This document shows positions 22,452-33,627 of a stretch of 64,000 nt of DNA, in pieces. The stretch comes from Leucogyrophana mollusca (lineage: Eukaryota; Basidiomycota; Agaricomycetes; Boletales). Numbering within the stretch: the first letter of the stretch is position 1; every line of letters starts with the position of its first letter. Made by a program: the position numbers and the translations under genes. The notes beneath the pieces are model-generated. The model had not been told where the DNA came from. It worked only from the letters and a program-made list of their open reading frames with translations, and searched no databases. The DNA is taken from the NCBI GenBank assembly GCA_021014945.1, contig MU266407.1, positions 47,557-111,556 of the forward strand, written 5' to 3'.

Positions 22452-23898
22452 TCACAGCAAGCCAGCCAATCTCGCTCTGACTCTCTTCTCGGCTTGTACA
22501 AGCTCAATTTCCTCCGATCTCCTGTAAAGCTCGTTCAATGGGTTATCGAGACCCTCCTTCTCAAGATCATCTTCGATCTTGCTGAACTCTTTGGTGAACT
22601 TGCCGTTGAGGATCTGAAAATCAGCGGTAAGGTATGTTCTCTGTGATGCAGGAAAAGGGCACATACCTGGTTGTACAAGATGTCCTTGAAATGTTCACGC
22701 ATAGCCTCACCACCGAGCTTGAGCGATCCACTCAGCTGACCGAATTGAGAGACGGTGGAATGGTGCTTGAGCTGTGAAAGATACCATCAGAATGCGTTCG
22801 GTGGAGAGGCGAGCATCGTACCTGAGCAATGAAACCGTCATCAGCTGCACGCTCGAAGATCTCAGCGGGTTCTTTGGACATCCACCTGCGGAGAAAATGT
22901 GAGCCCCTAATTCCATGGACGATATGGAACTGCTTACATCTCGTAGCACAGAGCCTCGTCTGAACACCCAGCATCCTTCAATACATTGAAGGCTTCTCTG
23001 AACGCCAATGAGCGCATGTACTCGTATGAAATCGTTTTACTATACCTGAACATCATGATGATGTTGGGCCAGAGAGCTTGCTCTGCCATCAAGTCCATCG
23101 CAGTCTCTTCGCGAACAGACGAAGCAATAGCTCCGGCCTTCGTGGCACCGATTCCTCGTGAAAGCGCAAGGGCAGATGCCCATCCGTTACCAGTGCCGTC
23201 CTGCTCGACGGACACGAAGCAAGGGAAACCGCGACCCTTCTCGTATAGTGAACGCACTGAAGATCCAATCATTCTATGCGACCGTGTTAGCGGAAATAAC
23301 GTGGAAGTCGACTGTTTCAATGTCACCTTGGAGCCACCATAACAACATCCTGTCCAGGTTGGAATTTGAGCAAGTTGAAGAAGACATTGTACCCGCTGGC
23401 TACGACGATGACTGCCGAGCTCTTCATTACTGGCGAGAACTGCTCGTTGAATACGCGGGGCTGGACCTGATCAGGGATCAGGATGAATAGCACTGAAAGG
23501 GCGTCAGTTGCGAGTGTATGAAGTGTTTTGGGAGCCTACCATCTGCGACTGCAGCGGCTTTGCCAAAGTCATGCGTTACGTTGAACCCCTTGGCTTTGGC
23601 CGTCTCGGCATATGAGTCTACCCTGTTGGCAATGAGGATTTGTTCATTTGGGATACCGGTGTCCCGAAGGTTCTGAGCCTGGGCGGAGCCCTGGTTTCCA
23701 AAGCTATGCTCCACACATTAGCAAGCAGTTGGCTCACGCGAAGCGGTGACCACTGACCCCAAGAAGACGATGGTCTTGTTATTGAGGACACCAAGGTCCG
23801 CGTCAGTATCGTAGTAGCTGGTGAGAGACAGGGGTTATTAACTCTCAGCTTGAGCAGCAAGACACAATGCACGACACGTACATCTTTGCTTGAGGCAT
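22452..23898 (-). CDS. Ketol-acid reductoisomerase-like protein, class I, with altered catalytic motif
   Basis: Predicted 343 aa in nine exons: 23898-23876, 23817-23758, 23703-23540, 23492-23327, 23273-23046, 22997-22938, 22885-22822, 22771-22667, 22613-22452. KARI converts acetohydroxy acids to dihydroxy acids in valine/isoleucine synthesis. The N-terminal Rossmann domain has YYDTDADLGVLNNKTIVFLG then GFGNQGSAQAQNLRD; the C-terminal knotted domain has VEQDGTGNGWASALALSRGI and DLMAEQ. Length and opening are bacterial-like and there is no mitochondrial presequence, unlike fungal Ilv5. The usual APKGPGH is APRMIGS here, so the catalytic Lys and nearby His are missing; Asp/Glu of DLxxEQ, EALCYE and Ser of STVSQFG are kept. 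It may be a paralogue with a changed role. The exon-1 donor GTCGTG is weak. Confidence 0.82.
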
Positions 23899-24243
23899 GG
23901 TAGATGGATTATGCAGAAATGGATGCGCACCGAAAGGTCAATTATTTCTCTTTATCTTCCTCCCTTAAAAGCCTGCCAAAACCCACAATGCGGGCCAAAG
24001 GCCGAATGCCAGTCCCATCCTGGTCACGCACCCTTTGGAAGGGTATATAATTGGAGTGTGGGTGATATTGTGGGAGGGTCATGAGGAGGTCATGATGGTA
24101 CAGCATACGGACCGGGTGCACCGCGTACCCCGCATATCCCATAGAACCAGCATTGTTGGCTCTGCCAGGTGGGCCCGGTCAAGCGCAATAATGGCTCCCT
24201 ATATAGGCGGGGCATTATCGCTATACGCTGTCCAGCCGCCGCG
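23899..24243. promoter_or_regulatory. Divergent promoter between KARI-like gene and rhamnose dehydrogenase-like gene
   Basis: 345 bp between two starts. TATATAA at 24044-24050 may serve the minus-strand gene (146 bp upstream of its ATG) and TATATA at 24200-24205 the plus-strand gene (39 bp upstream). An ATG at 24191 lies before the second TATA and is probably untranscribed. Confidence 0.4.
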
Positions 24244-25306
24244 ATGGCACTGCTTGCAAACAAGATCGTCTGCATAACTGGCTCGTCCCGAGGGATAGGA
24301 AGAGCGTGCGCCCTCGAATCAGCTAAACATGGCGCAATCGGCTTAATCCTGCACTATTTTGGAGACCAGGACACCGAAGCGGAGCTCCAGTCGTTGAAAA
24401 CAGAGATTGAGTCCACCCACACTCAGTGTCGCGTAGTCGCTGTCCCCGGCGATATCGCGGACCCTGGAACTTCACAGAAGGTGCGCTATCTACCCGTCTT
24501 CCGCGGTCTTCATTTCAGGCTGATCCTTGAGAACAGATTGTCAGTGTTGGTGTCGAGGCTTTCGGGCGTATCGGTACGTCGCGTCTTTATGGATAAGAAA
24601 GAGACAAACTGTGTGACGTGGTGTAGATGTGCTTGTCAGTAATGCGGGGATATGCCCATTTGCCGAGTTTCTGACGATGCCCCATGCCACCTGGGAACGC
24701 ACGAGACAAGTAAATCTCGACGGCTCCTTCTATGTTGTGCAAGGTCATTTACCTCCCGCTTCCAATTGCAAAATTTACCACTAACCCACCTCCTATAGCC
24801 GTCGGGAATGTAATGAAGAGCCAGGTACCCCAAGGGGGCTCAATCATCGGTCTTGCCTCCATCTCGGCGCTCGTTGGTGGTGAATTTCAATGGTGAGTCC
24901 CAGCTTCCTCCAAAGTGAACCACTTAGGCGACCCTATCACGCTGATAGCCATTATACTCCAACCAAGGCCGGCATTCTATCCATGATGCAGAGCTGCGCT
25001 ATCGCACTTGGCAAGTACAACATCCGCTGCAACGCCATACTCCCGGGCACAATCGCCACCGACATAAACAAGGAAGATCTTGCAAATGACGAGAAGCGTG
25101 AGTATACGATCAAACGCACGGTATTGGGTAGACTCGGTCGTAAGTTTCCCGTTCGAGCATAGCACTCCGGATGGCAGGATTGACTCGATGTCGCAGAACC
25201 GGATGACATCGCTGGGCCAATGGTTTTCCTCGCCAGCGACCTAGCGAAATATGTCACCGGTGCATCCCTATTAGTCGACGGCGGGCTATTCGTCAATCTC
25301 CAGTGA
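24244..25306 (+). CDS. SDR resembling fungal L-rhamnose-1-dehydrogenase
   Basis: Predicted 261 aa, usual SDR length. Exons 24244-24480, 24537-24573, 24627-24743, 24799-24892, 24949-25139, 25197-25306. Cofactor motif [14 protein letters not shown] ([13 protein letters not shown]); [21 protein letters not shown] places the catalytic Ser, Tyr and Lys; the end is [12 protein letters not shown]. The run [20 protein letters not shown] plus [12 protein letters not shown] and the LFVNLQ tail match what I recall of yeast RHA1/DHG2 enzymes, which oxidise L-rhamnose to L-rhamnono-lactone with NAD(P), the first step of the non-phosphorylating pathway. Assignment is by recalled similarity and would change if the substrate loop differs. 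Other pathway genes (lactonase, dehydratase, aldolase) are not in the window. Confidence 0.8.
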
Positions 25307-25418
25307 ACCGCACTGCGCCTGGTTAGCCGGGAGGCCAGCGGGCCGAGTCGCAAAGCAAGAAGTGGTATCAAACATGTATCCTTACACGGACAATCATGAC
25401 ATTCCAAAAGTGTGGAGC

Positions 25419-26195
25419 CTAGCCCATCGAAAAGCCCATCTCCTTCCCATCCACCAGCGCAGGCTTCGCATCAACCAGGACCGTAGCCCACCGCGTCCAC
25501 CCCTGCGTAGGATTCTTCCACGCATGGTTCGTCCCCTTCTGAATAACCGCGTCACCGGGGTTCTTGAGGTGCTTCTCCTCGCCGGCCTCAGTTATCAGAA
25601 TCAGCTCGCCTGAAACTTTGGTCCGAACACACGGTATTGATCAGCGAAGATGAAAACGCCATGAAGCGCGGGGCTTACTCAGGATGTTATAGTCCACAGA
25701 AGGCGTCCGGTGCTGTGGGTGAATCACACCAATCGTAAGTATGCATGCCGTCAGTGACATCTTCTCGAGTTCTGCAGTAGCTCGCACCATTGGTGTGCAG
25801 ACCCCTGGGCCAAGATCGGTGTATCTAAAGTTCGTGGCCCCAGGAATGATGAGTCCATAATCCCCAATCTGACGGGTAGCGCCGTCTTCGCTATTGATCA
25901 ACGCTCATGATGAATTCAGAATGGCGAAGAAGTTGCACTGCTCACGTAGTGTTGTTGTCATTTGTTGGCATGCCGTCGGTGGTGGCCCAGTAGCAGCCGG
26001 ACCGGATGCCATCCATACCAGGCACGTCCTACGCAAAACGAGTCAATGCCTTGCACTACACAGAGATGCAGAGAACTCATGCACATATCCCGGAACATCC
26101 AGGTCATCAACCCGGGCGATGGCCTTCCCGTCTTCGTTATAGGCGGTCACAATCCGTCGCGGTCCAGGCAAGGTAGGTGGAGAGGGTGAGGACAT
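25419..26195 (-). CDS. Small cupin-domain protein
   Basis: Predicted 175 aa in five exons: 26195-26085, 26028-25946, 25890-25788, 25712-25679, 25615-25419. N-terminus has GPRRIVTAYNEDGKA and WATTDGMPTNDNNT; the cupin barrel has PMHRTPSVDYNIL, ISGELILITEAGEEKHLKNP, GDAVIQKGTNHAWKNPT and ends KPALVDGKEMGFSMG. The first motif has one His and no HxH pair; the second motif has GTNHAW, so metal binding is possible but reduced. Such fungal cupins occur as isomerase-like or accessory proteins in carbohydrate or polyketide pathways; no reaction can be assigned. It is convergent with the rhamnose dehydrogenase-like gene (112 bp between stops). Confidence 0.82.
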
Positions 26196-26700
26196 GGTGG
26201 GTATCGCTGTTGAGTGGGAACAGGTTCTGTGAGTCGTAACCAATTACCTCCAGTTATATGGGCCCACGCGCCCACGTCCTTGCCTGTGGGTTCGTTAATT
26301 TATCGCGACCTGATGTCACCTGAGACCCACTCGGCCCCCCCGTCGTCGGGCGGGCCTTCGCAGTGGGATGTGGGACATAATTACAAAAAAGCGATAGCGT
26401 CGTGATAACATTTTTGACATGGCCCTCGGCTGTCTGCTGGCTGTCAGTTGACTGTCAGTGTCATCAGTCATGTCGGCTTTCAAAGACGACCGAGGCGACC
26501 CAATATACTTATTGCTCCACCCCACAGGGTGCCGGCAAAATGCAAGTGTGGAGAACTGTAGAGAACAAACCGAAATCGGATCATCCAACCTATGGGCCAT
26601 AAATATAGCAAAAAGAAGCATCCTTGACAGGAGGCGAAAAGTGTACTACAGGGCAGTACATCAGACACAATCCGTAAGAGAACCCAGGTACTAAGATAAA

Positions 26701-28073
26701 TCATGGAGCCGTGTCTGATCAGATAGATCAGAACGATGGCGTCAGCAAGGTCCCGGCTACTGTGGCGGCGCACTCACAATAGTAGTACTCATCGATCAGA
26801 GGTATCCAATCCTTCACCACGGCACTGACGAGACTCAGTATGGGTGCACGGGCCGTCGTTTCGACGAAGGACTCTATCTTGGGGCTGTAAACCGATCAAG
26901 AAGCTCAGCTGGGTCAGATGTATGTAAGAGGGTGTGGACACACCGCGTGTACGTTTCCCACACGGATCCACGCAGGAGATACCAGAGCATGTCACGGTCT
27001 CTGCGTGCGTATTCACTGCGTTCGACGGTGGCTGACGCGGGGGGAGTGCGGCGGAGGCTTCGTGAAACCAACTCCATCGCAAAAGCAGTCGCAAGAGCAC
27101 GGTCCTTGTGTTTTCTCGTGCTCAATAGTATAGCTGAAATGACATTAGCTAATTCTTGGCACTGTTTGAGATGCTACCTACCATAGACCAGAGGACGTAT
27201 GACATACACGCCCTCTGCAAGCCAATCTTGTGCAGATGACAGGGGCTTTACCAGACAGAGTGAGGGCTTGACAGAAGAGGTTGTAAGTGCCTTTGGAAGG
27301 AGGTAGTCTTCCACGGATGTATCAGAACGTGCAGGGGGAGGAGGGGTGAGAAGGAGTGCATTGGGCTGAAGAGGGATATGGTTGTTCTTCAGGTGGTCGG
27401 GAGTTGCGGGGGGAGAGGTATAAGGAGTGGTTGCAGCGAGAGTGGGAGACGAGAGATTGGATGGAGGTGGAAGCGAAGCTGGGTCAATGTCACGTTCTGG
27501 GATTGGAGGCGACAGGAGTGGTCTCCGCGTGATCTTCAAGAGGGTGAATCGGAGGATGACTCTGTAGACAACAATTAGCAGCTCCTATGCAACACCTGGT
27601 AGGCCACGCACTTTAGGGCCTCGAGCAGAACGATGCCCCGCCATCTGTTCTTGTGTGAGACTTTCCTGCGCAAGCCCATCTCGATGAGAAGCTGCGTGAA
27701 GCGGACGAGCTCAAGGACCCTTGCAGCCCATTTGTATAAGCTTTCCTTGTCCGACCAAGCGCGCGTGTAGCGAGTATGCAGCGGCGTCGGGATAATTGGC
27801 TTCCAGTTGGGGTCACTCTGCACTATTCTTGCGAGGAGCGTATCATGGTATAGACTCGTGACATTGAGCAAAGCAGACACTGAATGACAAACGGATTATT
27901 AACTGGACACGAGCATGGTAACGACGAGACTGACGAGCTTCTGAGGCTAATTCAGCATCTTTGAACCTGCCAGGGAGAAACCAGGTGACAGATCTGAGCG
28001 AAGATTCGAGAGTTGAAATTGTGGAGACATTATTTAAGAGAAAAGACTCGTATCTCGCCAAGGTCGACGACAT
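26701..28073 (-). CDS. PEX16: Peroxin PEX16
   Basis: Predicted 365-aa peroxisomal membrane protein in six exons: 28073-27935, 27879-27612, 27561-27182, 27133-26944, 26884-26778, 26714-26701. PEX16 helps insert peroxisomal membrane proteins (with PEX3/PEX19) and acts in peroxisome formation from ER. Recognised by the opening RYESFLLNNVSTISTLESS, WFLPGRFKDAELASEA, WKPIIPTPLHTRYTRAWSDK, MLWYLLRGSVWETYTR and the C-terminal YYYYTAP. A proline-rich variable insert (residues ~150-240) lies between KITRRPLLSPPIPERDIDP and SAQDWLAEGVYVIRPLVYG. The final exon is only 14 nt. The start is the first in-frame ATG. Confidence 0.93.
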
Positions 28074-28902
28074 GAAGGCGAGGACTGTGGCTGTCAATCA
28101 AGAGCCCGAGCTTGGCTTGAGCCCTAATGGCGGTCAGTATTGTTGCGGACGAAAGGCTCATGGGCGGAATAGTTACTAATAGGCGCGCTGCCACTCGCCG
28201 GAAAGTTCCCACGGCCTTTTGCTTCCGCTCTCCATTGTCCCGCCCGACGTTATGGCCGACTCTTACAAGACAGTTGCGCCAGTTGGTGGCTGCTGATGCA
28301 GACGGACAGCGAATGGCGGCGAGCATGAGGCCTGGGCCAACAGATCCTCCAGGCCAAACGAGCGTAATGAGTGACAAGGAACAGGCATGTTATTTTACAC
28401 CTGAAATGATATGGCTATTCAGTCCCCTGGCACCGGAACTGCAATGTTCTCGTTGCACTCCCTGAGGAGCACGGCTGCCTTTGGCGGAAGAGGTCTCTAT
28501 CGCCGAGCGTTCTCGACTGATAAGATGGGACAGGATGGGAGATGTCCAACCGCTGGTCTGGTGACCGTCTGATAGATGCGAACCACGATGGGATATCTCT
28601 TGCGATGTACTGGAACCCAGGGGGGATTCTCGCTCGGTGGGCCGTGTACAAATAAATGAAGTTTTGATGTACAAAGTGCCTTGTGTTGTAATAACGTACT
28701 GTACCCGATCAATAAAGCTTTTCTCGCCTAAAAACTCGTGCCCAATCCGTTTTATAGCCTTCTCTCAGCACCCGGTCTCCCCCCGAGAGATCATGGGCAG
28801 AGATTCATCCTCAACCGCAGCCTCTATCCCCCACCTCGACTACCTTCAGGCCAGCCCAGTCAGAGGCCAGCTTGAACCCCACGACGATGCTGCTCGCTCA
28901 GG
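28074..28902. other. Region between PEX16 and repeat protein, poorly resolved
   Basis: About 0.8 kb. It should hold the PEX16 promoter. Plus-strand frames from ~28127 to 28572 look partly coding (RMAASMRPGPTDPPGQTSV, then MSDKEQ) but I could not build a convincing gene; see the small ORF at 28444. Confidence 0.4.
28444..28572 (+). CDS. Possible small protein or exon with mitochondrial-presequence-like start
   Basis: A 42-codon frame opens MFSLHSLRSTAAFGGRG then LYRRAFSTDKM. This is Arg/Ser/Ala-rich with an RRAF/ST cleavage-like site, as in mitochondrial presequences. It may join an upstream piece ending MSDKEQ through a GC-AG intron, or be chance. No family recognised. Confidence 0.22.
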   Translation: MFSLHSLRSTAAFGGRGLYRRAFSTDKMGQDGRCPTAGLVTV

Positions 28903-30613
28903 ATGGCGTTTTCTCCAATGCACAGACACCCCGAACCAGCTAAAGGCAAGTACAGTACATCCTACTGTCGGACCATCCCTCACGACCCAGTCCAGGTCCT
29001 TTTGCCACCACGGACGGCGCAGTTATACTCCCAGCTGCTCAAAGCAGAGTCATCCGAGCTCGCCAAGGCCCGCGAGGCCTCTTGGGAACGCCTTCTCAAC
29101 ATCCGGCACCTCAAGGATCGCATGATCAGAAAGTGCCAGCGACTCGCGTACGCCTATTCTGCGTCCAGATACGGCGTCACCACCCCATTCGTTACCCTCC
29201 ATGCACCTGCTGACTTTCGGCTCAAGGAGATGGAAAAGTGGATACGCCGCGAGGAAGCCCAGCGGGACGGGGAGGGCTCGACGAGGAGGAGGGCATCGTC
29301 CGTCGACGCGGGCCCGCGTAACTCCTTCTGCTGCAGCCGCTGTGCGAATATGGTTCCGCATAACCACGCATCCACCTCCCGCCGATCGTCAATACATTCC
29401 ACCCACTCACGCCTCTCGTCAACCGCCGAGAGAATATCTCACAAGACTGCAGCGCCCACTCGACGCTCACCATCGAGAGCGAGTAAAAGGTTCCACCACA
29501 ACGAATCAAAACCGTCGCCTGTGGGAAGTTCAATCGTCCTCCACGAGAGCACTTCGCATGAATCTGAGACCCATCTCCACCAAAGTACCGTGCACGAGAG
29601 CTCCATCCACGAAAGTGCCGTTCACGAAAGCTCCATCCGCGAACATGCCACTCACGAAAGCTCCACCCTCGAGAGTTCCACCCGCGATAGCAAGATCCTC
29701 AGAAGGAGAAGCTACGAGAGCAATACCCAGGAAGGCCAGTACCGCGAAATAAAACGCACAATCCACGCCATCCCCGAAGACCCCCACGAAAACAGCATCG
29801 ACCACAGCACCCGTTCAGTCGCTGACCACAACGAAGTCGACCTCGCCGCCGCTCTCTCCGCAACTTCCCCCGAACCACTACCCCATCCGTTCCGTGGTTC
29901 CGCCTCGGCTGTCTTCTCGGAAATATGTGACAGTCCCGTCGATGCGCCGGAAATATACCCCACGGAAGACGAACGCGACGCAGATGCATCACCGCCCTCC
30001 GAAGACGACCTCCCCAATAGAGATGGCGATTGCCCACAGCGCCCTGCCATGGCGCGCCGACGAAGCAGTCTCAAGCGGAACAACACCGATCTTCGCCTAA
30101 GTATGAATTACTCGGCAAAGACGGTGTCTTGGGCCATGGATCGGGATTGGTCCGAGCAGATGATGAAGTATGAGGCCGCTGCCGGGGAGGTCGAAAATGC
30201 GGGTACGTAGATCAGAAGTTCGCGATCACTGCGGGCGTTTGATCCATAGATCTTCAGATATCGAGTGGGACCAGATGCGTGCCAAGTATCAGGAAGAACT
30301 CGCTGGGATGAAGACCCTCAGACGTAACGTCACCCAGACTCTCCAAAGACTTCGCGCCGAGACAGAGAAGCTCCTGCGGGAGGATGAGGTCCTACGGGAC
30401 CAGGAAGATAAGCTACGCATGGGGTATGAGCAGCTGGAGCACAAACACGGGCAATACCGAGCCAAAGGTGGGCACGCCTTGACCTCGTGTTCGTCGCCCC
30501 CGGAGCTAACATTGCTATCAATGCCAACTATAGTCAATGCGGTGCTACAAGAGACCAGACAAGTCTTGACTCTGTGCGGTACGAAACGTGACGATGAGCT
30601 TCAGGGCTCTTAA
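28903..30613 (+). CDS. Unrecognised protein with His-Glu-Ser repeats and C-terminal coiled coil
   Basis: Predicted 529 aa in three exons: 28903-30202, 30258-30467, 30534-30613. No known family. Visible parts: a conserved-looking N-terminus (KGKYSTSYCRTIPHDPV, RTAQLYSQLLKAESSELAK), a CxxC-containing SFCCSRCANMVPH, then at residues ~210-265 about ten repeats of the type HESSI/HESAV/LESST, an acidic low-complexity part, SMNYSAKTVSWAMDRDW, and a heptad-rich helix (MRAKYQEELAGMKTLRRN to EQLEHKHGQYRAK). An ATG at 28793 in another frame (MGRDSSSTAASIPHLDYL) would need a frame change, so I start at 28903; an upstream exon is possible. No signal peptide. Role unknown; scaffold-like. Confidence 0.7.
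29535..29700 (+). repeat. Coding mini-repeat (HESxx units)
   Basis: Degenerate 15-18 nt units of the kind CACGAGAGCTCCATC/CACGAAAGTGCC recur about ten times within the repeat protein, giving HESS(I/T) and related pentapeptides. Confidence 0.6.
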
Positions 30614-30879
30614 CCCCCTTCGTCGTCGTTTCTTGGATCCCTCCGTCATTATCATCATGTCACTTCGTTTTCGCACTACATCAGGGCTATGATTATTACT
30701 AGTTACCCTCTGTCATGTCATCATCCTTGCTTTGTTCAACACTTCCCGACTAGATGAGCACCCCTGTAATATATGCATGCTCGACGTCCACAAAAAAGTC
30801 AAGTCCGCCCAAAATGTTGACCGTCTCTAAACACCGAACGTAACATGCCAATGTAAAAGCCCAACATGTTTCCTCCGCC

Positions 30880-33339
30880 TCACTCCAGAGACCCCGGCCT
30901 CCTCTTCGCCTGATTCCACCAATACCTTACTAATCCCAGAAAACAGCATTCCACCAACACCGACAGCACAATCACGATGCCAAACCAGTAGTACGGCCCT
31001 GGAGGGACAATGCTGTTTGCTGGTATCGTGACGTTCATCGAGAATATGCCTGGGCGAGCATTAACATGGTTCACCATGAAATCATGATGGGTGTAACGTA
31101 CCGATTACGACCTGGATGCACACGACACCGAGACTAATAACAGTCAGCATCATAACCGACTTGTCCGTCCCCGATTTGGCTGTCGACACATTCATTCGAA
31201 GCTGGAAGAGGTAGGCCGGGTGTGAATCGCTGAGCGTACGCTCATAGTGGGAAAGGGCTTGCTGGAGTGTAATGATGTGGTCTACACAGCGGTATATTAT
31301 CGTACACACCCAAAGCGCATCGAGGGGCATCCATACCTTGTACGTCACCCATATGAATAGCGATTTCGATATCATCGCTCTGTCCCGCGCGGTTACCCGA
31401 CTGTTGCCCCGCGGTGAAAAATCTCTTGCGAATCTGTGACACGACCTCCGACTTGGTCGCCAGCAAGCGACTAAGTGAGGTAACGAGCCTCCGCGTTCTG
31501 GCCATGCGCCGCAAGGTCACGACTGTCGCTGTCTGGGACTGCTTTGTTCGGACTTTACGAGCAGATGCGAAGAATTCCAGGATGGAGTACATATTGCGCT
31601 TCAGTTGCCGGAAGAAAAGTGGTCGGGTGGGTCGAGGTAAGGAGAACCTTGTCCTCAGGCTCGCGGTGGGGTCGCCCGGGAAATCGCCCTTCTCGTCAGT
31701 GATGGGGAGCTTCTCGGCATCTTTCTTCTGCCCTGACGGGTTATCCACTGAGATATGGGCGAGGTCATCCGACGGTGCCAACGTTTCGACGGAAGCTGCG
31801 TCGGTGGTATCGTCGGTCGAGAATACCAGCGCCTCGACGGCTGCGACTTCTTTCTCTATCTCCTTCAAGGGTGGAAAGAATGAGTCGACCACTGAATCGA
31901 GAAGTCCGTGGGCAATCCAGTCTGTAGATGTGTCGGTATTAACATACAGAAACCTATCGCATCACCTGGAAAGCGCACCCGAAGACATGTGGAAGCTGTC
32001 CTGGAGAAGCTTAACTCTATTTCGCACTCTATCGATGTGCTCTGGATTTGGTGTTGAATACAGCTTTTCTGATACCAGGGCGATTATCCTTACCTGAAAT
32101 GTCCGTAAAGTGAAACTGAATGTGTGTGAGAGCAAGAGCTAGTGACAGTAGGCGAGACAACTCACTGTGCAAATACCCTCTCGAAATACAACTAGGTATA
32201 CGTTGGCCTCGCCTATGGCCCCCTCACTGTTTAATAAATCATCACCCTCTACCTGGTTGCGCCGGAAACGCTCTCGGACAGCTGGGTTCTCTAGTGCTCG
32301 AAATACTATAAAATAATAACCAAGTCTTGTGAAGACTTCCAGTTTCTCGCGCGGTTCTTGCTGGAGGATATCCTCGAGCGTCAGCGGATGAAGGTGAAGA
32401 AGCTGTCAAGGCGGTCAGAACGAGAGAGAGACAAAACGAACCTGGGCTCGCCTTGCCAATGGAACGCATGTCGTCCCAGGAGGGACTGGCTACGTCGAGC
32501 CACCATGCCTTTGGAGCCCTTCGTACTTCGTGGGTAGCCCCAAATATGGACATTTTGGGTACCTCTGGAATGGGGTGTGGTATTTCCTTCTGCTTCCCCT
32601 TCCTCGCCGCGCGAAAGCCATCTAGATCGGTGAAAGAAGCTGGGCGGCTCGGCGCCCTGAGAGATTCGGGTAACAGGGAGTCCTGATGCTGAGCTGAGCC
32701 AGAAGATGACGTGGTTTGCTGTCGTGATTTTTCACGGTTTCGACGAGCTCTCGAAGGCTTCCTCAGCGCTGTTTCTAACTCGCTGAGGATAAGGGGCAGC
32801 GAGGATGAGTGCGAAATGTACTCATTAGGCTGCGTCGAAGGAAGAGCAGACAGCTGTGCGCTGTCTGGACAGAGGGACGGAGGGAGGTATAGAGTGAACT
32901 CGCGAGGGATCTGCCTCGACTCCTGCCTGGCCCTGAGACGAGCCGCTATATCGCGCTCCGAAGCGGCGGAATGAAGATTGGCAGAGCTTGATCGACGTCT
33001 GCGTCTCCGAGCCTGGCGGGGTCGTGACAATGTGAAGACAGAAGAGCGAAGAGAAGATGTAGATCGGGTCGAGTTGGAGGAGGAAGAAGAAGCAGAGGAA
33101 TTTCGGCGTGCCCACCGTGTGATTGCATGCTCCACCACGGCAGCGAGAGCGCCAATGCGCCCGCCAGTGATAAATGATCCAGAAGAAGAGGACGAGGAAG
33201 AGGACGAGGACGCAGAGACAATAGACTCTGGAGAAGGAGATCTGGGAAGCACTGGCGCCTCACCTCGGTAAATGTCGCCGTCCTCTTCTATAGCGTCTGG
33301 CTCGGAGGTGATATCAGATAAATCGTGTAAGACAGACAT
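30880..33339 (-). CDS. CorA-like divalent cation transporter with SMN in place of GMN
   Basis: Predicted 714 aa in seven exons: 33339-32452, 32402-32166, 32115-32094, 32041-31979, 31921-31337, 31281-31102, 31049-30880. A Ser/Arg-rich N-terminus (~250 aa) precedes the CorA soluble domain: AWWLDVASPSWDDMRSIGK, LLHLHPLTLEDILQQEPREK, YYFIVFRALE, EANVYLVVFREGICTFHFTD and HIDRVRNRVKLLQDSFH. Two C-terminal membrane helices follow (VMMLTVISLGVVCIQVVIG and YWFGIVIVLSVLVECCFLGL). The loop that should read GMN reads IFSMNVTIP. Intron 1 needs a GC donor (AAG/GCGAGC). CorA relatives carry Mg2+ across plasma membrane, vacuole or mitochondria; with the altered loop the transported ion is uncertain. An in-frame extension upstream lacks ATG. 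Confidence 0.85.
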
Positions 33340-33627
33340 GGAAGGCACTGCCAAGGTAGAGTTCTGGAATGTACGGTGAATATTCTGTTTAGATATGTGC
33401 GAGAACCAGCATTGCCTTGCGGTAGGCAATACGGCCTTTAACCATGAGCTCAGTGCTCCATCAAAAAACGCTCACAACGATCGAACGGAATCAAGAATAC
33501 CTCGGAGAAGAGCTGTACCCCAATATGGAAGGTGATTCACACAGACACAGGCATAGGCGGACACCAAGAAATCCGAACATAATGCATAATGAATAAAATA
33601 CAAATGAGCACATTCTTAACCTAGCTC

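Noticed and set aside
24191..24277. Upstream ATG with a short frame before the rhamnose-dehydrogenase-like start
   Set aside because: It precedes the likely TATA box (24200-24205), so it is probably outside the transcript.
28637..29125. Frame starting MGRDSSSTAASIPHLDYL upstream of the repeat protein
   Set aside because: It overlaps the main exon in another frame and no GT-AG intron joins the two; kept only as a possible alternative 5' end.
29530..29805. Minus-strand frame that looks like a pentapeptide-repeat protein (GGAFVSGMFADGAFVNGTF)
   Set aside because: It is the antisense reading of the HESxx coding repeat; no start, splice or flanking support.
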